From positions 1 to 64,000 of the forward strand of contig NZ_SACO01000006.1 of assembly GCF_004005905.1 (NCBI RefSeq): a stretch of 64,000 nucleotides of DNA, written 5' to 3'. Below are positions 52,908-62,779 of the stretch, piece by piece. Under the pieces are notes generated by a model. That model worked only from the letters and a program-made list of their open reading frames with translations. It ran no database searches and was not told where the DNA came from. Numbering within the stretch: position 1 is the first letter of the stretch; each line of letters opens with the position of its first letter. The DNA comes from Novosphingobium umbonatum (GTDB lineage Bacteria > Pseudomonadota > Alphaproteobacteria > Sphingomonadales > Sphingomonadaceae). Position numbers and translations under genes: made by a program.

Positions 52908-54323
52908 TCAAAAAGCCTTGTCGTGCACCAACACTTTAAAGGTCGCGACAATAATCCACAGATCGCGCCAAAGCGACCAACCGCGCAAATACTCAAGGTC
53001 AGCCGTCAGACGCAGCGAGAGATCCTCTTCGCGGTCCGTAGCGCCGCGATAGCCGCGGATCTGCGCCAGCCCCGTCAGACCCGGCTTGAGCGCATGACGC
53101 TCCCAATAGCGGGGATCGACTTCCCAGAACAGCTTGTCACCGGCCAGCGAGCCCGTAGCGTGCGGACGGGGGCCGACAAGGCTCATATCCCCACGCAGCA
53201 CATTGAGCAGCTGTGGCAGTTCGTCGATCGAAGTCGAGCGAATGATCTTGCCGATGCGCGTGATACGCTTGTCGTCCTTGGAGGCCGACTGCGATCCGTC
53301 ACGGCCGATCTTGTTCACCGTCATGCTGCGGAACTTGAAGATCGGGAAGAACCGGTTCGCACGACCCACGCGGCGCTGGACAAAGAACACCGGCCCGCCA
53401 TCCTCCAGCTTGATCGCCAAAGCGACCAGAATGAACAGCGGCAACAGCGCCAAACAGGCCGATCCAGCGACAAACAGGTCCAAAGCGCGCTTTTGCAAGC
53501 GGTCGCGCAGCCCCATCGGCCCCACCGAAACCTGCAACAAGCCACGCCCGCCATCCAGACGCGCGCCCTGCGCCGACAAGCGATAGACATTGTCATCCAC
53601 CACTTCGCCATCGACATTGGCACCCTTCAGGATGATCGACCAATTGGCGCAGCGTTCGGGCGTCGAGCTGACCACCACCCGATCGGCATTGCGCATCACC
53701 ATACCGATACGGTCCAGCGCATTGGGATCGCTCAACGTGGGCACAAGTGCAAAGCTCTGGGCCGAAACGTGGAAGGCGCCGGGCAGGCTGATCGAAGGGC
53801 CGCCATCGTCGATCACCAACTGGTTGATCACCGCCACGCCACAGCGCCAGCGCACGAATTGGCGCAAAGCCACGCGGCCCACCGCCATCAACACGGCCGA
53901 CGCACCTACGCCCAGCGTGAACACCGAACGCGAATAGGTTTCGGCCGAGCGGGTGTAGAAGGTGATGAAAGTCACCACCACCGCCGCCATCACCAGCGCG
54001 CCTAGGCTGCGCGAGACGCTGAAAGTCCGGCTGCTCAAGGCGTTGAGCGAATAGGCCCCGTTATATAGACCAATGGTTAGGTAGACGGGCAGGATGATTT
54101 GCGGCACCAACAGGGTCTGCGTGCTAAAACCGTCCAGCCCCAGCAGCATTGCCGACAGCATGAAGCTGGCGAACAGCAGGGCCGCATCGGTCAACATATA
54201 GACCATGTGGCATTGCAGGCGGCGCTGCTGCAAAGACGGCATCAGTGGCATACGCAAAGCCTTGGCCCGGGCACGTGCTCTCTTTCGCAAGGATCCGGTC
54301 ACTCGTGCAACGGGAGCATTCAT
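52908..54323 (-). CDS. Undecaprenyl-phosphate sugar phosphotransferase (WcaJ/GumD-like)
   Basis: A 471-residue initiating glycosyltransferase. Four to five membrane helices and a CoA-binding-like middle domain come first. The catalytic C-terminal domain has KRALDLFVAGSACLALLPLF, the PVFFVQRRVGRANRFFPIFK and FRSMTVN motif, STSIDELPQLLNVLRGDMSL and GPRPHA. It transfers a sugar-1-phosphate, usually glucose, from its UDP form to undecaprenyl phosphate at the inner membrane, starting each repeat unit. galU in this window could supply UDP-glucose. The gene stands apart from the ligase operon, separated by the palindrome-rich island. Confidence 0.93.
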   Translation of the reverse strand: MNAPVARVTGSLRKRARARAKALRMPLMPSLQQRRLQCHMVYMLTDAALLFASFMLSAMLLGLDGFSTQTLLVPQIILPVYLTIGLYNGAYSLNALSSRTFSVSRSLGALVMAAVVVTFITFYTRSAETYSRSVFTLGVGASAVLMAVGRVALRQFVRWRCGVAVINQLVIDDGGPSISLPGAFHVSAQSFALVPTLSDPNALDRIGMVMRNADRVVVSSTPERCANWSIILKGANVDGEVVDDNVYRLSAQGARLDGGRGLLQVSVGPMGLRDRLQKRALDLFVAGSACLALLPLFILVALAIKLEDGGPVFFVQRRVGRANRFFPIFKFRSMTVNKIGRDGSQSASKDDKRITRIGKIIRSTSIDELPQLLNVLRGDMSLVGPRPHATGSLAGDKLFWEVDPRYWERHALKPGLTGLAQIRGYRGATDREEDLSLRLTADLEYLRGWSLWRDLWIIVATFKVLVHDKAF

Positions 54324-54504
54324 CGTGCAATTCCTCGTGTCATCTGCAGCGTGTGCCGTGGTTTCGGCGTTTTTCTAGTTACGCCTAAACCTCGTAACCA
54401 TCCTTAGTTTCAGTAGCATAGTGGTGCGCTGCAGCAAACCCGCTAAATAGGTCTGCATGCGCCATTGTGGCACAAATTCTCAAAAAAATGATGTATTTCA
54501 GGAA

Positions 54505-55536
54505 CTAATCCCGCCTTGCAGCCGCCCTTGCTATCTCGGCCAGCCCCTGTCCGAGAAGTAATTCCGCATCCTGGCTATGGGACATCAACAAGCGGTGTAA
54601 TGCCATCAAACGCGCGACCAGTCTTTCCAGCTTCTTACCCCGCCAAATACGTAGTTGTTTAGACAAATCACCAGCGTCTTTCCAAAAGATACGTCTGGCA
54701 GCCGATTCGCCCTCTATAAATACACCTACGTCATCGCGCGGATCCATCCGCGCCGCCAACTGCGCCAGTTGCGCCACCCGCCGTTCAAACGCCAGCAACA
54801 GGCCCACCGCATTCAATCCAAGATCGAACATTCTACGTAGCTCTTCGGGAACTTTTGCCGATTCCCCGGAAAGCACCACATTCACCAGCGTGGCAAAGCC
54901 CTCGTCCTCGGTCTTTGCTCCAATTTTTTCAAAAGCTTCCGCGTTGGCGGGACGCGGTCTTTCCGGCGCCGCATCCAGATAAAGCGCCAGCTTGGCGATC
55001 TCCGAAGCGGCCAAACGCGTGTCCAGACCCACCGCCGAAGCGATGCGCTGGGCCAAAGCCTGATCCATCGGCACGCCTTCCGAATCGGCCATCATACGCA
55101 CCGTTTGCGTTACCGAACGCAAATCAGGGGGATAAAACACGCCCAATAACGAATCGGACCGCTTTTCCAGCAGCTTGGCCGTTTTCGATTTATCGCTGGC
55201 ATTGGCGGCCTGAATGATAACGGGACACCCCGCCACATCGCTGGCCAGCAGAATCTCCAGTGCGTCGAAAACTTCGTCCCCGCTGGCGCGCACCCAGATA
55301 TGGCGCGAATCACCGAAAAGGGAAACAGAACGCGCCTCGTCATCCAACTTGGCCGGATCGCGCTTCAATTCTGCGCCGCTCATCTCGATGCGCTCGCCCG
55401 GATCGCGCAACAGGCCAGCGATGCGATGGGCGGCATCCTGAATGCCCGCATCATCATTGCCGCAGAAGAAGAACACCCGCGCCTGTGCCGCCGCCTTGGG
55501 GGCTATGCTGGCAAAATCCTTCTGGGTGGCCTTCAT
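54505..55536 (-). CDS. holA: DNA polymerase III delta subunit
   Basis: A 343-residue clamp-loader subunit. RVFFFCGNDDAGIQDAA opens the nucleotide-fold domain, ARSVSLFGDSRHIWVRASGD follows, and the helical collar domain makes up the C-terminal half. It opens the sliding clamp during loading. ATG at 55534-55536 is 4 nt after lptE, and the pair lptE-holA is a widespread gene neighbourhood. The base composition is slightly lower in GC near its end. Confidence 0.93.
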   Translation of the reverse strand: MKATQKDFASIAPKAAAQARVFFFCGNDDAGIQDAAHRIAGLLRDPGERIEMSGAELKRDPAKLDDEARSVSLFGDSRHIWVRASGDEVFDALEILLASDVAGCPVIIQAANASDKSKTAKLLEKRSDSLLGVFYPPDLRSVTQTVRMMADSEGVPMDQALAQRIASAVGLDTRLAASEIAKLALYLDAAPERPRPANAEAFEKIGAKTEDEGFATLVNVVLSGESAKVPEELRRMFDLGLNAVGLLLAFERRVAQLAQLAARMDPRDDVGVFIEGESAARRIFWKDAGDLSKQLRIWRGKKLERLVARLMALHRLLMSHSQDAELLLGQGLAEIARAAARRD

Positions 55537-55540
55537 CGGC

Positions 55541-56035
55541 TCAACGTTGGGCGCGCAGTTTGAGCGCCAGATTGGTGACAATCCGGTCCGCCACCACCCG
55601 CGTCAGATTCTCCAGCGCGGTTTGCTCGGCCGCCACCGTGGCATATTCGGAGGAGACCACATCCATGCCCGCGTCCGACCCCGCCGTAGCGTCCAGCAGC
55701 ACCGCCCCTGTCGCCACATCGACCAACTGATAACGCGCACGCAGGGTGCGCCGCTCACGCCCCACGGTGTTGTTCGACAACAGGCCCAGCCCCACCAGCT
55801 TGTCATCCAACCGCACGACCAGACGATAGCGCGGCGAATCCCCCGCTGGCCCCAGCCGATCGGTCAGCGCATTACGCATCAGCCAACCGGCCTTGCCTGC
55901 AATAGCGGGCACTTCCACGCTGCCCAGCCCTTGCGCCACGGCAGCCTGTCCGCCGCCCTGATAGAGCGGTTGCAGGCCACAGCCCGACAGCGCCGCCAAA
56001 GGCGCCAGCATCAGCACAAGGGCCAGACGGCGCAT
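55541..56035 (-). CDS. lptE: LPS-assembly lipoprotein LptE
   Basis: A 164-residue lipoprotein with signal peptide RRLALVLMLAPLAALSGC ending in a lipobox, then GLQPLYQGGG, a typical LptE mature start. With LptD it forms the outer-membrane plug-and-barrel that inserts lipopolysaccharide. ATG at 56033-56035 overlaps the leuS stop by one base (TGATG); a GTG one codon earlier is also possible. The position between leuS and holA supports the call. Confidence 0.88.
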   Translation of the reverse strand: MRRLALVLMLAPLAALSGCGLQPLYQGGGQAAVAQGLGSVEVPAIAGKAGWLMRNALTDRLGPAGDSPRYRLVVRLDDKLVGLGLLSNNTVGRERRTLRARYQLVDVATGAVLLDATAGSDAGMDVVSSEYATVAAEQTALENLTRVVADRIVTNLALKLRAQR

Positions 56036-58548
56036 CACGCCACCAGATTCACGAGGCGATCGGGAACGACGATGACCTTCTTGATCTCCGCCCCTTCCAA
56101 CGCGCGCTGCACCTTTTCCGAGGCCAGAGCCAGACGCTCCAGCTCTTCCTTGCTGGTGCCCTTGGCCACGGTCACGGTGTCGCGCAGCTTGCCCTTGACC
56201 TGAATGGCCACGGTCACTTCATCATCCACCAGCAGGGCGGGATCAACCTCGGGCCAAGCAGCATCGGCGATCAAGCCTTCCCCGATCTGCGCCCAAGCCT
56301 CTTCGGCCAGATGCGGCATCATCGGCGCGATCAGCAGCAGCAGCGCGCGGATCGCCTTGGAGCGGCTTGCGCTGGGCGCAGCCTTTTCCACCACGCCGGT
56401 CAGCTCGTAAATGCGCGCCACGGCTTTGTTAAAGCCAAGCGATTCAATATCGCCCGCAATGGCCTGCACCGTCTGGTGCATCTTGCGCTCAACCGCCTTG
56501 TCCTCGCCGCTGGCCGCCGCGTCATATTTGGCAAACAGACGCCACAGGCGCTGCACAAAACGGGCGCAACCCTCGATGCCCGCCTCGCTCCACGGCAGAT
56601 CGCGCTCCGGCGGGCTGTCGGACAGCATGAACCAGCGGATCGCATCAGCGCCATAGCTGGCCACGATCTCGTCGGGGTCGACCACATTCTTCTTCGACTT
56701 CGACATTTTAATGACGCGGCCCACTTCCACCGCGCCGCCGTCAGCCTTCAAAGTCGCGCCATCGGCACTGCGCACTACATCGCTGGGGGCAAACCACACA
56801 GGCTGGCCGTTCGAAGGATCGATCCGGCTATAAGTCTCATGCGTCACCATGCCTTGGGTAAACAGGCTGGCGAAAGGCTCCTTCACGTCGATCTTGCCAA
56901 TGCGGGCCAGAGCGCGGGTCCAGAAACGGGCATAGAGCAGATGGAGGATCGCATGTTCGATCCCGCCAATATATTGCCCCACCGGCAGCCAGCGCGCGAT
57001 TTCCGCCGGATCAAACGGCGCATCCGAAGGCTGGCTGGCAAAGCGCAGGAAATACCACGAGCTGTCGACGAAAGTGTCGAGCGTGTCGGTCTCGCGGCGA
57101 GCCGCGTGGCCGCATTGCGGGCAATCGACATGCTTCCATGTGGGATGACGATCCAGCGGATTGCCGGGCACGTCAAAGGTAACATCCTCGGGCAGGGTGA
57201 CGGGCAGATGCTTCTTGGGCACCGGCACCACGCCGCAGATTTCGCAATGGATGAAGGGGATCGGCGTGCCCCAATAGCGCTGGCGCGAAACGCCCCAGTC
57301 GCGCAGGCGCCACACGGTCTTGCCCTCGCCCCAGCCTTCGCTTTCGGCACGGGCGATCACGGCGGCTTTGGCATCAGCCACCGCCATGCCGTTCAGGAAA
57401 TCGGAATTGACCAGCAAGCCATCGCCAGCCTCGGCTTCCTTGCCGAAGGGCTTGGCGGCGTCTTCGGCATGGGCGGCCACCACACGGTGGATCGGCAGGG
57501 CGTATTTGGTCGCGAAATCAAAGTCGCGCTGGTCATGACCGGGCACCGCCATAATCGCGCCGGTGCCATAATCCATCAGCACGAAATTGGCGATATAGAC
57601 CGGCAGATCCGCGCCCGTGAAAGGATGCTTGGCGGTAAGGCCCGTATCAAAGCCCAGCTTTTCCGCCGTTTCCAGCTCTGCCGCCGTGGTGCCGCCTTGT
57701 TTGCACAAAGCGATGAAAGCTTCTGCCTCCGGCGTGCCCAAAGCCTGCGCTACCGGATGATCGGCAGCCACAGCCACAAAGCTGGCACCAAAGATCGTAT
57801 CGGGGCGGGTGGTGTAAACCGGCAGGCTGACGCCATTGGACAGGGTGAAGCTGAATTGCAGGCCCTGGCTTTTGCCGATCCAGTTCTCCTGCATCAGGCG
57901 GACCTTTTCGGGCCAGCTTTCCAGTGTCGAAAGGCCTTCCAGCAATTCATCGGCAAAATCGGTGATTTTCAGGAACCACTGGTTCAGCTTGCGCTTTTCC
58001 ACCAGCGCGCCCGAACGCCAACCGCGCCCGTCAATCACCTGCTCATTGGCCAGCACGGTGTTGTCAATCGGGTCCCAATTGACCGTGCTTTCCTTGCGAT
58101 AGACCAGCCCAGCGGCATAGAGGTCGAGGAACAGCGACTGCTCCTGCCCGTAATAGTCGGGCTCACAGGTCGCGATCTCGCGGCTCCAGTCCAGCGCGAA
58201 ACCAAGCCGCTTCAACTGGGCCTTCATATTGGCAATATTGTCACGGGTCCAACCGCCCGGATGCACGCCCTTTTCCATGGCGGCATTTTCCGCCGGCATA
58301 CCAAACGCGTCCCAGCCCATCGGATGCAGCACTTCAAAGCCCTGCATCTTTTTGTAACGGGCCAGAACGTCGCCCATCGTGTAATTGCGGACGTGACCGA
58401 TATGGATGCGCCCGCTGGGATAGGGAAACATTTCCAGGACATAGGCGCGGGGGCGCGTGCTGGAATCATCCGCGCGGAAGCTCTGCTTCTCGTCCCAAAC
58501 CGCCTGCCACTTGGTGTCAGCCAGCGCCGGATCGAAAGTCTCACTCAT
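56035..58548 (-). CDS. leuS: Leucyl-tRNA synthetase
   Basis: An 837-residue class I synthetase. The HIGH motif lies in [20 protein letters not shown] (about residues 41-60), and KMSKS in [18 protein letters not shown]. The CP1 editing domain shows [17 protein letters not shown], and a zinc-type insertion [14 protein letters not shown] is present. It charges tRNA-Leu and removes mischarged isoleucine or norvaline. It precedes lptE and holA and lies 97 nt after a DUF3576 lipoprotein gene, a conserved alphaproteobacterial cluster. Confidence 0.97.
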   Translation of the reverse strand: MSETFDPALADTKWQAVWDEKQSFRADDSSTRPRAYVLEMFPYPSGRIHIGHVRNYTMGDVLARYKKMQGFEVLHPMGWDAFGMPAENAAMEKGVHPGGWTRDNIANMKAQLKRLGFALDWSREIATCEPDYYGQEQSLFLDLYAAGLVYRKESTVNWDPIDNTVLANEQVIDGRGWRSGALVEKRKLNQWFLKITDFADELLEGLSTLESWPEKVRLMQENWIGKSQGLQFSFTLSNGVSLPVYTTRPDTIFGASFVAVAADHPVAQALGTPEAEAFIALCKQGGTTAAELETAEKLGFDTGLTAKHPFTGADLPVYIANFVLMDYGTGAIMAVPGHDQRDFDFATKYALPIHRVVAAHAEDAAKPFGKEAEAGDGLLVNSDFLNGMAVADAKAAVIARAESEGWGEGKTVWRLRDWGVSRQRYWGTPIPFIHCEICGVVPVPKKHLPVTLPEDVTFDVPGNPLDRHPTWKHVDCPQCGHAARRETDTLDTFVDSSWYFLRFASQPSDAPFDPAEIARWLPVGQYIGGIEHAILHLLYARFWTRALARIGKIDVKEPFASLFTQGMVTHETYSRIDPSNGQPVWFAPSDVVRSADGATLKADGGAVEVGRVIKMSKSKKNVVDPDEIVASYGADAIRWFMLSDSPPERDLPWSEAGIEGCARFVQRLWRLFAKYDAAASGEDKAVERKMHQTVQAIAGDIESLGFNKAVARIYELTGVVEKAAPSASRSKAIRALLLLIAPMMPHLAEEAWAQIGEGLIADAAWPEVDPALLVDDEVTVAIQVKGKLRDTVTVAKGTSKEELERLALASEKVQRALEGAEIKKVIVVPDRLVNLVA

Positions 58549-58645
58549 TACTCATGCCCCCAAATGCGAAAGGCGCGATTCCCGCCTATGGGCAAAAGCC
58601 CAAGGGACAGGAACGCGCCGCCGCCAATCCTATTTCCAAAAAACC

Positions 58646-59167
58646 TTACTTGATCAACGTGGCGCGGCGCAGGTCACGCGCCTTGGTCAGAATCACGTCC
58701 TCAAAACGCTGCACCGTGGCCGCTTCGACCGGAGCATCGACCCACACGCCATCCTTGGCCAACTGGCGCGCAGCCGTCACGCGCAGGGCGTCCGAACGCA
58801 GATCCTTGTCCAGAATCGCGATGGTCAGCTTCATCCGCTCGCCCGGATTGGCGGGGTTGGCGTACCAGTCGGTGACGATCACGCCATTGTTGGAATCGCT
58901 CTGCGTCAACGTCATGAAGGACACCGCATCGAGCGAAGCGCGCCACAGATAGGCATTCACGCCAATCGTGGTGATGTTCGAGGGCGGCAGCACCTGACTG
59001 GTGCGCAGCACGCGGTGATGCTTGATATGGATCGGATTATGGATCCGCGTCTTGCCAAAGGTGCATCCGCCCAGCGCCAGCAGCGCGACAGCAACTACGC
59101 CCGTGCGCAGCGACAGAGAGAGAAACTTGGCAGAAGTCGCCGCAGAGGTCGCCAGAGTGGCAGTCAT
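58646..59167 (-). CDS. DUF3576 lipoprotein
   Basis: A 173-residue protein. After a charged-poor leader, RTGVVAVALLALGGCTFGKT contains a lipobox with Cys near residue 35. TTIGVNAYLWRASLDAVSFM and VIVTDWYANPANPGERMKL are DUF3576-like features. The family is often found upstream of leuS in alphaproteobacteria, as here. Function unknown; location in the outer or inner membrane envelope is inferred from the lipobox. ATG at 59165-59167 follows GGAAAG. Confidence 0.85.
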   Translation of the reverse strand: MTATLATSAATSAKFLSLSLRTGVVAVALLALGGCTFGKTRIHNPIHIKHHRVLRTSQVLPPSNITTIGVNAYLWRASLDAVSFMTLTQSDSNNGVIVTDWYANPANPGERMKLTIAILDKDLRSDALRVTAARQLAKDGVWVDAPVEAATVQRFEDVILTKARDLRRATLIK

Positions 59168-59434
59168 CGGTGTTGCACTTTCCGTCACAAAAGGGCCGTA
59201 GAAGGGATCGGGCCATGCTGATGCGTCCCACCCGTTGATACAGGCAGGGTTCAAGCCTCTATACCGGCCAGATGGCGCGGGGCAAGGGGCGTTGGGAACG
59301 CTTGCCTCTTGGCCAGCCATGGCGTGAACCGTGGCTGAACATGGGAACGGGCGCGTTCATCCATCTAAGGTTCAGCATGGCAAGGTTAAACATTCCACGC
59401 TACAAGACCCCCAAGCCTTCGTGAATCGGACAAA
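59168..59434. other. Divergent intergenic region with a hairpin
   Basis: 267 bases between the DUF3576 gene and the plus-strand unknown gene. GGCAAG-ggg-CGTT / AACG-CTTGCC (59281-59306) forms a stable hairpin inside a looser GGCCA/TGGCC pair. Both promoters should lie here. No small coding frame with a good ribosome binding site was found. Confidence 0.5.
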
Positions 59435-60220
59435 ATGGTCAAAGCGGAAACAGCGCCGGAACGCAGCGGATCAATGCCTGCCCTTGTGATGGTGGCGGCG
59501 GTCGGTGTGCTGGCCTTGCCCAGCGCTGTTCTGGCCTTTTCCACGCGGATCGAGGAGGCAGAACCAGCCTTTTCCGGCAACCGGCGCGAGAATCAGGGCA
59601 TGGGCAGCTTTGCCCCAGGCCGTGCCGACCCCCGCCTGCAACGCGCCATCGCCAGCACCTCCGATCGCGGTCCGCTCTTCCGCTTCACCCCTGCCGGCCT
59701 TGCCGCAAGGCCCGACCGATCGGTCACCGTGGCGGTGCGCGTGGACGCCGAAACCGCGCGGGCCATTGTGGTTCGCGGCGTGGTTAACCCGCCCGCTTCC
59801 CGTCTGGCCGCCAATGCCAATGTGGTTCGTATCGCGCCCACCGCCTATAATCTAGGCCTGTCGCGCGGCTATCAGGGCTTTTCGGGCCTGACGCCCTCAC
59901 TGTCTTTGTCCAATACCGAGGCGCGGCGGCAGGACCTGCCCGACCTTTCCACCTTCCCCCGCGCCGACAACAGCGCCAGCGATGCCCGCCTTGTGCCCCA
60001 TATTGCCGTGGGCGAGCGCGAAAAACCGGGCCGCGCGCCCCGCACGCTGGAGGGCGTGGGCGAACAGAGCGTCGACCTTGGCGGTTCCTATCGCGTGACC
60101 GGCAATCTGAACGTCACGGCCGGTGTTCGTTACTCGCAGGACCGTGACCGTTTGAAACCGGTTCCAGATGCCAAGACAGATGCGCAGGCGGTTTTTGTTG
60201 GTACGCAATTCCACTTTTAG
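59435..60220 (+). CDS. Unknown exported protein with outer-membrane-like C-terminus
   Basis: A 261-residue protein. SMPALVMVAAVGVLALPSAVLA looks like a signal peptide. The middle is rich in Arg, Pro and Ala without a known domain. The C-terminal about 50 residues show alternating beta strands (SYRVTGNLNVTAGVRYSQDR) and the last residues, AVFVGTQFHF, end in Phe as in outer-membrane beta-barrels recognised by BamA. That is too short for a full barrel. It might be a fragmentary or oligomeric barrel protein. Start could also be the internal ATG before PALVM. No family is recognised. Confidence 0.6.
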   Translation: MVKAETAPERSGSMPALVMVAAVGVLALPSAVLAFSTRIEEAEPAFSGNRRENQGMGSFAPGRADPRLQRAIASTSDRGPLFRFTPAGLAARPDRSVTVAVRVDAETARAIVVRGVVNPPASRLAANANVVRIAPTAYNLGLSRGYQGFSGLTPSLSLSNTEARRQDLPDLSTFPRADNSASDARLVPHIAVGEREKPGRAPRTLEGVGEQSVDLGGSYRVTGNLNVTAGVRYSQDRDRLKPVPDAKTDAQAVFVGTQFHF

Positions 60221-60299
60221 ACGCTGGAATTGTTGAAATTGCTGCACCTGCGAATAATCCAAAATTTCGCTCGCTTTTGCAGCAATTACTCCAAGTATA

Positions 60300-60318
60300 T
60301 CTCCATTATGAATGGAGA
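60300..60318. promoter_or_regulatory. Short palindrome upstream of phbB
   Basis: TCTCCATT and AATGGAGA form 8-bp complementary arms around ATG. It lies in an AT-rich stretch 107 bp upstream of phbB, before a possible -35 TTGACT (60352-60357). It may be a regulator site or a hairpin ending the upstream transcript. Confidence 0.4.
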
Positions 60319-60367
60319 AGTCTAGTTTTATCAAAATATTCTTTTCACTCTTTGACTTGCGACATCC

Positions 60368-60382
60368 TTAACCATCGGTTAG
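60368..60382. promoter_or_regulatory. CtrA-like box upstream of phbB
   Basis: TTAACCATCGGTTAG has the spacing TTAA-N7-TTAG, one base from the CtrA consensus. It lies 42 bp before the phbB start, where it could overlap the -10 region. The same TTAACCAT...GTTAG pattern occurs at 6596-6610 on the minus strand. Confidence 0.4.
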
Positions 60383-60424
60383 CCCTAGTGCGGTTTTTGC
60401 AAATCCACATACGGAGGGCACAAC

Positions 60425-61147
60425 ATGACTCGCGTTGCAATCGTCACCGGCGGTACCAGGGGAATCGGCGAGGCTATCAGCCTGGCGCTGAAGGAACTGG
60501 GCTATACTGTCGCGGCGAATTACGGTGGCAATGATGCCAAGGCTCAGGCCTTTACCGATGCGACTGGCATCCCTTCCTACAAGTGGGACGTGGGCGATTA
60601 CGAAGCAACCTTGGCCGGTTGCGCGAAGGTGGCCGAAGATCTTGGCCCCGTCGATGTGGTGGTCAACAATGCGGGCATCACCCGCGATGGCGTGTTGCAG
60701 CGCATGAGCTTTGAAGACTGGAACGAGGTGATGCGCATCAACCTCGGCGGTTGCTTCAACATGGCCAAGGCAACCTTCCCCGGCATGCGCGAACGCGGTT
60801 GGGGCCGTATCGTCAACATCGGCTCGATCAACGGTCAGGCTGGCCAGTATGGTCAGGTCAATTATGCCGCGGCCAAGTCGGGCATCCATGGCTTTACCAA
60901 GGCGCTGGCGCAGGAAGGCGCCAAATATGGCGTAACCGTCAATGCCATCGCGCCCGGCTATATCGACACCGAAATGGTGGCCGCTGTGCCCGCTCCCGTG
61001 CTGGAAAAGATTGTCGCCAAGATTCCGGTGGGCCGTCTGGGCCATGCCGAGGAAATCGCGCGCGGCGTGGCCTTCCTCTGCTCGGAAGAAGCCGGTTTCG
61101 TCACCGGTTCGACCATGAGCATCAACGGCGGCCAGCACATGTATTGA
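60425..61147 (+). CDS. phbB: Acetoacetyl-CoA reductase
   Basis: A 240-residue short-chain dehydrogenase. VAIVTGGTRGIGEAISLAL is the NADPH-binding site, VVVNNAGITRDGVLQRM the NNAG motif, and YAAAKSGIHGF holds the catalytic Tyr and Lys. DTEMVAAVPAPVLEKIVAKI is typical of PhaB. It makes (R)-3-hydroxybutyryl-CoA for polyhydroxybutyrate. The start follows CGGAGGGCACAAC. Polymer synthase and thiolase genes are not adjacent, so it acts as an isolated gene here. Confidence 0.92.
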   Translation: MTRVAIVTGGTRGIGEAISLALKELGYTVAANYGGNDAKAQAFTDATGIPSYKWDVGDYEATLAGCAKVAEDLGPVDVVVNNAGITRDGVLQRMSFEDWNEVMRINLGGCFNMAKATFPGMRERGWGRIVNIGSINGQAGQYGQVNYAAAKSGIHGFTKALAQEGAKYGVTVNAIAPGYIDTEMVAAVPAPVLEKIVAKIPVGRLGHAEEIARGVAFLCSEEAGFVTGSTMSINGGQHMY

Positions 61148-61199
61148 TCGCCAGTTTGGTTGCGCGGGTTTTCATCGCCCGCGCAACCAGACCGCTGGA

Positions 61200-61577
61200 T
61201 CAATCGCTCCATTTATCCAGCTGGCACCCCGCACCCGGCACCAGATGTGCGGTTTGTTTGGCCAGCAGTGGGAAGCGCGCGGTCACACTTTTGGTCGCTT
61301 CATCTTCCGACAGCATCACCGGTCCCATACCCGGTTCAAAATCATCGCGGCATTGCTTCAGATCGCGCCCTTCGATGAAGCGGCAGGCGCAGGCATTGCG
61401 CGCACCGAACGAAGCCGCCGTCAAAGCATCGCTGCTGAGTCGCGGCCAGTGCCATGCCAGCATGCCCCCGCCGACCAGCACAAGTGCCGCGCCCAACACC
61501 AGAGCAGCCTGTTTTATAACCAATCTGGCGGGCTTAGCCACAGGTTGAGCCATTTCATTCGGGTTGATGGTTGCCAT
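61200..61577 (-). CDS. Small membrane-anchored protein with conserved cysteines
   Basis: A 125-residue protein. One hydrophobic helix (AALVLGAALVLVGGGMLAW, about residues 25-43) anchors a small domain with the Cys pattern ARNACACRFIEGRDLKQC and a later GAGCQLDKW. Four Cys could make disulfides in the periplasm. Function unknown. It is divergent from a beta-lactamase-fold lipoprotein gene, with only 32 bp between the two starts, suggesting shared regulation. Confidence 0.65.
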   Translation of the reverse strand: MATINPNEMAQPVAKPARLVIKQAALVLGAALVLVGGGMLAWHWPRLSSDALTAASFGARNACACRFIEGRDLKQCRDDFEPGMGPVMLSEDEATKSVTARFPLLAKQTAHLVPGAGCQLDKWSD

Positions 61578-61609
61578 TGGTCCATACCTTGCGCATGGAA
61601 GCAGCCGTG

Positions 61610-62779
61610 ATGACGACACGCCCCCATCTTTCCTTTGCCCCTTCCCTTATCCGCGCCGGACGCCGCTGGCCAGCCCCGCTGCTGGCGGCCAGTTTGATGA
61701 CGGCTTTGCTGTCGGGTTGTGGCCGGAAAGCGCCCGAGGACGTGCTGTCGCCTGCGGTTCTGGCGGCGGTCAAGCCCAATGCGGGGGCCCCGCGCGAGGC
61801 TTTGGCCCGCGCCATCGATTCGCTTTTCACCGATCCCTCGCTGGGCGAAACGCGTGCGGTTCTGGTTCTGCACAAAGGCCGCGTGGTGGCCGAACGCTAT
61901 GGCGCGGGCTATCATGCCGATACGCGACTGGTGGGCTGGTCCATGTCCAAATCGGTGACGGCTGTGCTGATCGGCCTGTTGGTGGCCGATGGGCGGTTGA
62001 CGCTGGACCAACCAGCGCCTGTGCCCGCATGGCAACGCCCCGGCGATCCGCGCGGCGAGATCACCTTGCGCCATCTGTTGCAAATGCGCTCGGGCCTGCG
62101 TCATCTGGAAAATGGCAAGCCGGTGGCCACGGGCGATACGGTCCGCATGCTGGTGCTGGACGGGCGCGATGATGAAGCCGCCTATGCCGAGGCCCAGCCT
62201 TTGGAAGCCGTGCCCGGCGCGAAATGGGAATATTCCACCGCCACCAGCGTGATTCTGGCCGACATTGCCGCGCGCACGCTGGCCGAGGGCGGCACACCCG
62301 CCGCGCGTAAACAGGCGGTGAGCGATTATCTGCAAAGCCGGTTGTTCACGCCTTTGGGCATGACCTCCGCTGTGGCGGAATATGATGCGGCCGGCACCAT
62401 GCTGGGCGGCAGCTATATCCATGCAACCGCGCAGGATTGGGCCAAATTCGGCGAATTCCTGCGCAAGCGCGGCGTGGTCAATGGGGTGCAATTGATCCCC
62501 GACGATTGGGTGCACTTCATGACCAGCCCCTCGCCGGTCAATCCGGGCTATGGCGGGCAAGTCTGGCTCAACCGCCCCCAACCCAGCGGACGCGAGGAAT
62601 TGTTCCCCCAACGCGGCAAGCGCAATATTTTCGCGCTCATCGGCCATCTGGGCCAATATGTTATCGTTTCGCCCGATCAGGAACTGACCTTGGTGCGGCT
62701 TGGCAAGAGTGATGATCCGCAGCGCCACGCGCTGGTGGAAAAGCTGGCCGATATCGTCCAGCTCTATTCGCGGGACTAG
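61610..62779 (+). CDS. Beta-lactamase-fold serine hydrolase lipoprotein
   Basis: A 389-residue lipoprotein with lipobox LLSGC near residue 36. The class C-like core has the SxxK motif in GWSMSKSVTAVLIGLLVADG and LRHLLQMRSGL; EYSTATSVILADIAART is a Tyr-Ser box resembling YxN, and GYGGQVWLNRPQ precedes the third region. Such enzymes are DD-peptidases or esterases more often than antibiotic-inactivating beta-lactamases. ATG at 61610 follows GGAAGC. It acts on the periplasmic side of a membrane. Confidence 0.85.
   Translation: MTTRPHLSFAPSLIRAGRRWPAPLLAASLMTALLSGCGRKAPEDVLSPAVLAAVKPNAGAPREALARAIDSLFTDPSLGETRAVLVLHKGRVVAERYGAGYHADTRLVGWSMSKSVTAVLIGLLVADGRLTLDQPAPVPAWQRPGDPRGEITLRHLLQMRSGLRHLENGKPVATGDTVRMLVLDGRDDEAAYAEAQPLEAVPGAKWEYSTATSVILADIAARTLAEGGTPAARKQAVSDYLQSRLFTPLGMTSAVAEYDAAGTMLGGSYIHATAQDWAKFGEFLRKRGVVNGVQLIPDDWVHFMTSPSPVNPGYGGQVWLNRPQPSGREELFPQRGKRNIFALIGHLGQYVIVSPDQELTLVRLGKSDDPQRHALVEKLADIVQLYSRD

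Noticed and set aside
56311-58653. A 780-codon open frame opposite leuS
   Set aside because: It is the reverse complement of a certain leuS gene; the His/Gln/Arg/Gly-rich product is typical of antisense frames in GC-rich DNA and has no domain.
61610-62779. Reading the serine hydrolase as an antibiotic-resistance beta-lactamase
   Set aside because: It is a lipoprotein with SxxK but with a YST box in place of the usual YxN and no clear KTG triad; sequence alone supports only a penicillin-binding-fold hydrolase.
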